A stretch of DNA of 6,199 nucleotides. Origin: an uncultured Collinsella sp. Its GTDB lineage: Bacteria; Actinomycetota; Coriobacteriia; Coriobacteriales; Coriobacteriaceae. Of this stretch, positions 4,868-6,199 are shown in pieces. The notes below the pieces were generated by a model. The model ran no database searches. It saw only the letters and a list, made by a program, of their open reading frames with translations, and was not told where the DNA came from. Position 1 is the first letter of the stretch. Every line of letters starts with the position of its first letter. Position numbers and translations under genes: made by a program. The stretch lies in the NCBI GenBank assembly GCA_905211615.1, contig CAJMBB010000113.1:1-6199 (forward strand), written 5' to 3'.

Positions 4868-6121
4868 TTAACCGTAGATGCGCTGGGGCTGTTCTTCGCC
4901 CTTTACGGAGGCTTCGGTCACGATGACCTTGGAAACACCCTCCTCACTGGGCAGATCGAACATTGTCTGCTGCAGCACGTCCTCGCAGATGGAGCGTAGG
5001 CCGCGGGCGCCGGTCTTGCGAGCGAGCGCCATGCGGGCGATCTCGTGCAGAGCAGCGTCCTCAAACTCAAGATCGACGTCCTCGAGCTGGAACATCTTAC
5101 GGTACTGGCGCACCACGGCGTTCTTGGGCTCGGTCAGAATCGACACCAGGTCGTCCTCGTCAAGCGCCTGCGTCTGGGTGACGACGGGCGTACGGCCCAC
5201 GAACTCGGGGATCATGCCAAAGGCGTTGAGGTCCTGCGGGAGCACCTGACGCAGCAGGTCGTTCTCGTCGACCGAGGTGGGGCCGGCGATCTCAGAGTTG
5301 AAGCCCACGCCCTTGTTGCCCACGCGATCGGCAATGATCTTGTCCAGACCCACAAAGGCACCACCGCAGATGAACAGGATGTTGGTCGTATCGATCTGAA
5401 TCAGTTCCTGCTGCGGATGCTTTCTGCCGCCCTGCGGAGGAACACTGGCAATGGTTCCTTCCAGAATCTTTAAAAGCGCCTGCTGTACACCCTCGCCCGA
5501 TACATCGCGGGTGATAGATACATTTTCAGACTTCTTCGTAATTTTATCAATCTCATCAATATAAATGATGCCGTACTCTGCCTTGCTGACGTCGTAATCA
5601 GCCGCCTGGATGATCTTCAAGAGAATGTTCTCTACATCCTCGCCGACATATCCAGCCTCGGTCAGAGTGGTCGCATCCGCGATGGCAAACGGTACATTTA
5701 AGATCTTCGCCAGCGTCTGCGCCAGGTATGTCTTACCGGAACCGGTCGGTCCGAGCATCAGGATGTTGCTCTTCTGAAGCTCTACATCCTGCGTGGACTT
5801 GGACATAACTCTCTTGTAATGGTTATAAACCGCTACGGAGAGCACCTTCTTGGCGTCGTCCTGTCCGATGACATACTCATCGAGAAATTCTTTGATTTCC
5901 TTCGGCTTCAGCAGGTTGATTCCGCTGAAATCCGGTCCTTTTTCCTGATCGGCAAATTCCTCTTCCAGAATCTCCGAGCAGAGTTCGATACAGTCATCGC
6001 AGATATATACATTATCTGTGCCAGCGATCAGTTTTCTAACCTGATCCTGTGTCCTTCCGCAGAAGGAGCAGCGGATGGGGTTGCCGTTCTCGTCAAAGTT
6101 GTCCTGCATGTTACCGGCCAT
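4868..6121 (-). CDS. clpX: ATP-dependent Clp protease ATP-binding subunit ClpX (mosaic gene)
   Basis: A 417-residue AAA+ unfoldase of normal family length that unfolds proteins and feeds them into ClpP in the cytoplasm. Domains in order: an N-terminal zinc-binding domain with four cysteines (C18, C21, C41, C44); Walker A GPTGSGKT at 124-131; pore loop GYVG at 157-160; Walker B IIYIDEID at 185-192; RKH pore loop at 233-235; a GVGF loop at 271-274 in place of the usual IGF ClpP-docking loop; the arginine finger in PEFVGR (R310); and sensor 2 in GARGLR (R373). All key residues are present, so the protein should be active. It starts one base after clpP and is followed by its own terminator, so it ends a clpP-clpX unit. 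Oddity: codons about 22-240 have codon usage unlike both the first 21 codons and the last 177 (see the separate entry). Identification is certain; the origin of the middle block is inferred. Confidence 0.97.
   Translation of the reverse strand: MAGNMQDNFDENGNPIRCSFCGRTQDQVRKLIAGTDNVYICDDCIELCSEILEEEFADQEKGPDFSGINLLKPKEIKEFLDEYVIGQDDAKKVLSVAVYNHYKRVMSKSTQDVELQKSNILMLGPTGSGKTYLAQTLAKILNVPFAIADATTLTEAGYVGEDVENILLKIIQAADYDVSKAEYGIIYIDEIDKITKKSENVSITRDVSGEGVQQALLKILEGTIASVPPQGGRKHPQQELIQIDTTNILFICGGAFVGLDKIIADRVGNKGVGFNSEIAGPTSVDENDLLRQVLPQDLNAFGMIPEFVGRTPVVTQTQALDEDDLVSILTEPKNAVVRQYRKMFQLEDVDLEFEDAALHEIARMALARKTGARGLRSICEDVLQQTMFDLPSEEGVSKVIVTEASVKGEEQPQRIYG
5395..6060 (-). other. Foreign-looking block inside clpX (putative recombination segment)
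   Basis: Codons about 22-240 of clpX. By hand count 89 of 219 codons here end in A or T (about 41%), against 32 of 177 (about 18%) downstream and 2 of the first 20. Four of five arginines use AGA/AGG, while every arginine I read downstream uses CGN. GGA for Gly occurs 7 times and GTA for Val 8 times, against none and one downstream. The right junction falls near the conserved CSFCG motif and the left one near [12 protein letters not shown], both well conserved in ClpX and so plausible crossover sites. The style fits Clostridia such as Lachnospiraceae. The block carries most of the zinc domain, the Walker motifs and the pore loops, while the ClpP-docking loop and small AAA+ domain remain host-like. 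Genuine gene conversion and assembly chimerism cannot be separated from the sequence alone. Boundaries are approximate to about 15 bp. Confidence 0.75.
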
Positions 6122-6122
6122 C

Positions 6123-6199
6123 CTAGGCGTCCTTCGCGGCGAGGTCGCGCGAGGTGACGATACGGTCGATCAGGCCGTAGTCAAGGGCCTCAGCAGCGG
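6123..6199 (-). CDS. clpP: ATP-dependent Clp protease proteolytic subunit, C-terminal end (partial)
   Basis: Only the last 24 codons and the TAG stop lie in the window; the 5' part, including the Ser-His-Asp catalytic triad, is beyond the right edge. The readable tail contains [12 protein letters not shown], the typical ClpP C-terminal motif (A.EYGLID.V) of the last helix and strand, followed by a short polar tail ending in AKDA. ClpP forms the cytoplasmic double-heptamer serine protease that degrades substrates unfolded by ClpX. The immediately following clpX, one base after the stop, strongly supports the call. Codon use is GC-rich and host-like, unlike the middle of clpX. Confidence 0.9.
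   Translation of the reverse strand, partial: AAEALDYGLIDRIVTSRDLAAKDA
6130..6134 (-). promoter_or_regulatory. Ribosome binding site of clpX inside clpP
   Basis: AAGGA on the minus strand lies 8 nt before the clpX ATG (6121) and within the last codons of clpP. The stop and start are separated by one base (TAG-G-ATG). This supports the first ATG rather than the second Met (residue 5) and implies coupled translation of ClpP and ClpX. Confidence 0.7.

Overview
This window holds four genes, all on the minus strand. Read in the coding direction they are the 3' end of clpP, then clpX, valS and folC. High GC, strong use of C- and G-ending codons, the clpP-clpX-valS-folC order and the protein sequences suggest an actinobacterium of the class Coriobacteriia, probably a gut Collinsella or close relative. 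That placement is inference from sequence style; no search was possible.

Layout in coding direction. (1) The last 24 codons of clpP (6123-6199) are followed after one base by clpX (4868-6121), whose ribosome binding site lies inside clpP, so the ClpXP protease subunits are co-translated. A terminator hairpin (4808-4846) closes this unit. (2) An intergenic region of about 290 bp holds a weak promoter candidate and a long nested palindrome (4601-4716) ending 20 bp before valS. (3) valS (1884-4580) encodes full-length valyl-tRNA synthetase. (4) The 275 bp between valS and folC (counted to the start chosen here) is filled with palindromes: a nested element related to the one upstream of valS (1757-1873), a smaller nested hairpin (1686-1737) and a terminator hairpin (1630-1662) overlapped by a possible folC promoter. 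(5) folC (265-1608) encodes a folylpolyglutamate/dihydrofolate synthase of the Mur-ligase family. (6) Past folC there is another long hairpin (185-249), a weak terminator candidate and a plus-strand promoter-like sequence (28-57).

Two things stand out. First, clpX looks mosaic: codons 1-21 and about 241-417 match the GC-rich host style, while codons about 22-240 have clostridial-like usage (AGA/AGG Arg, GGA Gly, GTA Val, many A/T-ending codons). By hand count about 41% of codons in the middle block end in A or T, against about 18% in the 3' block. Reading frame and all motifs are intact. This fits an intragenic replacement from a Lachnospiraceae-like donor, or else a chimeric assembly. Second, three intergenic palindromes share one design: a locus-specific outer stem, a single T.T mismatch, an inner stem, then a loop. 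In two of them the loop carries a conserved core in opposite orientation on either side of valS. Two of the three start exactly 15 bp after a stop codon. I do not recognise this element family.
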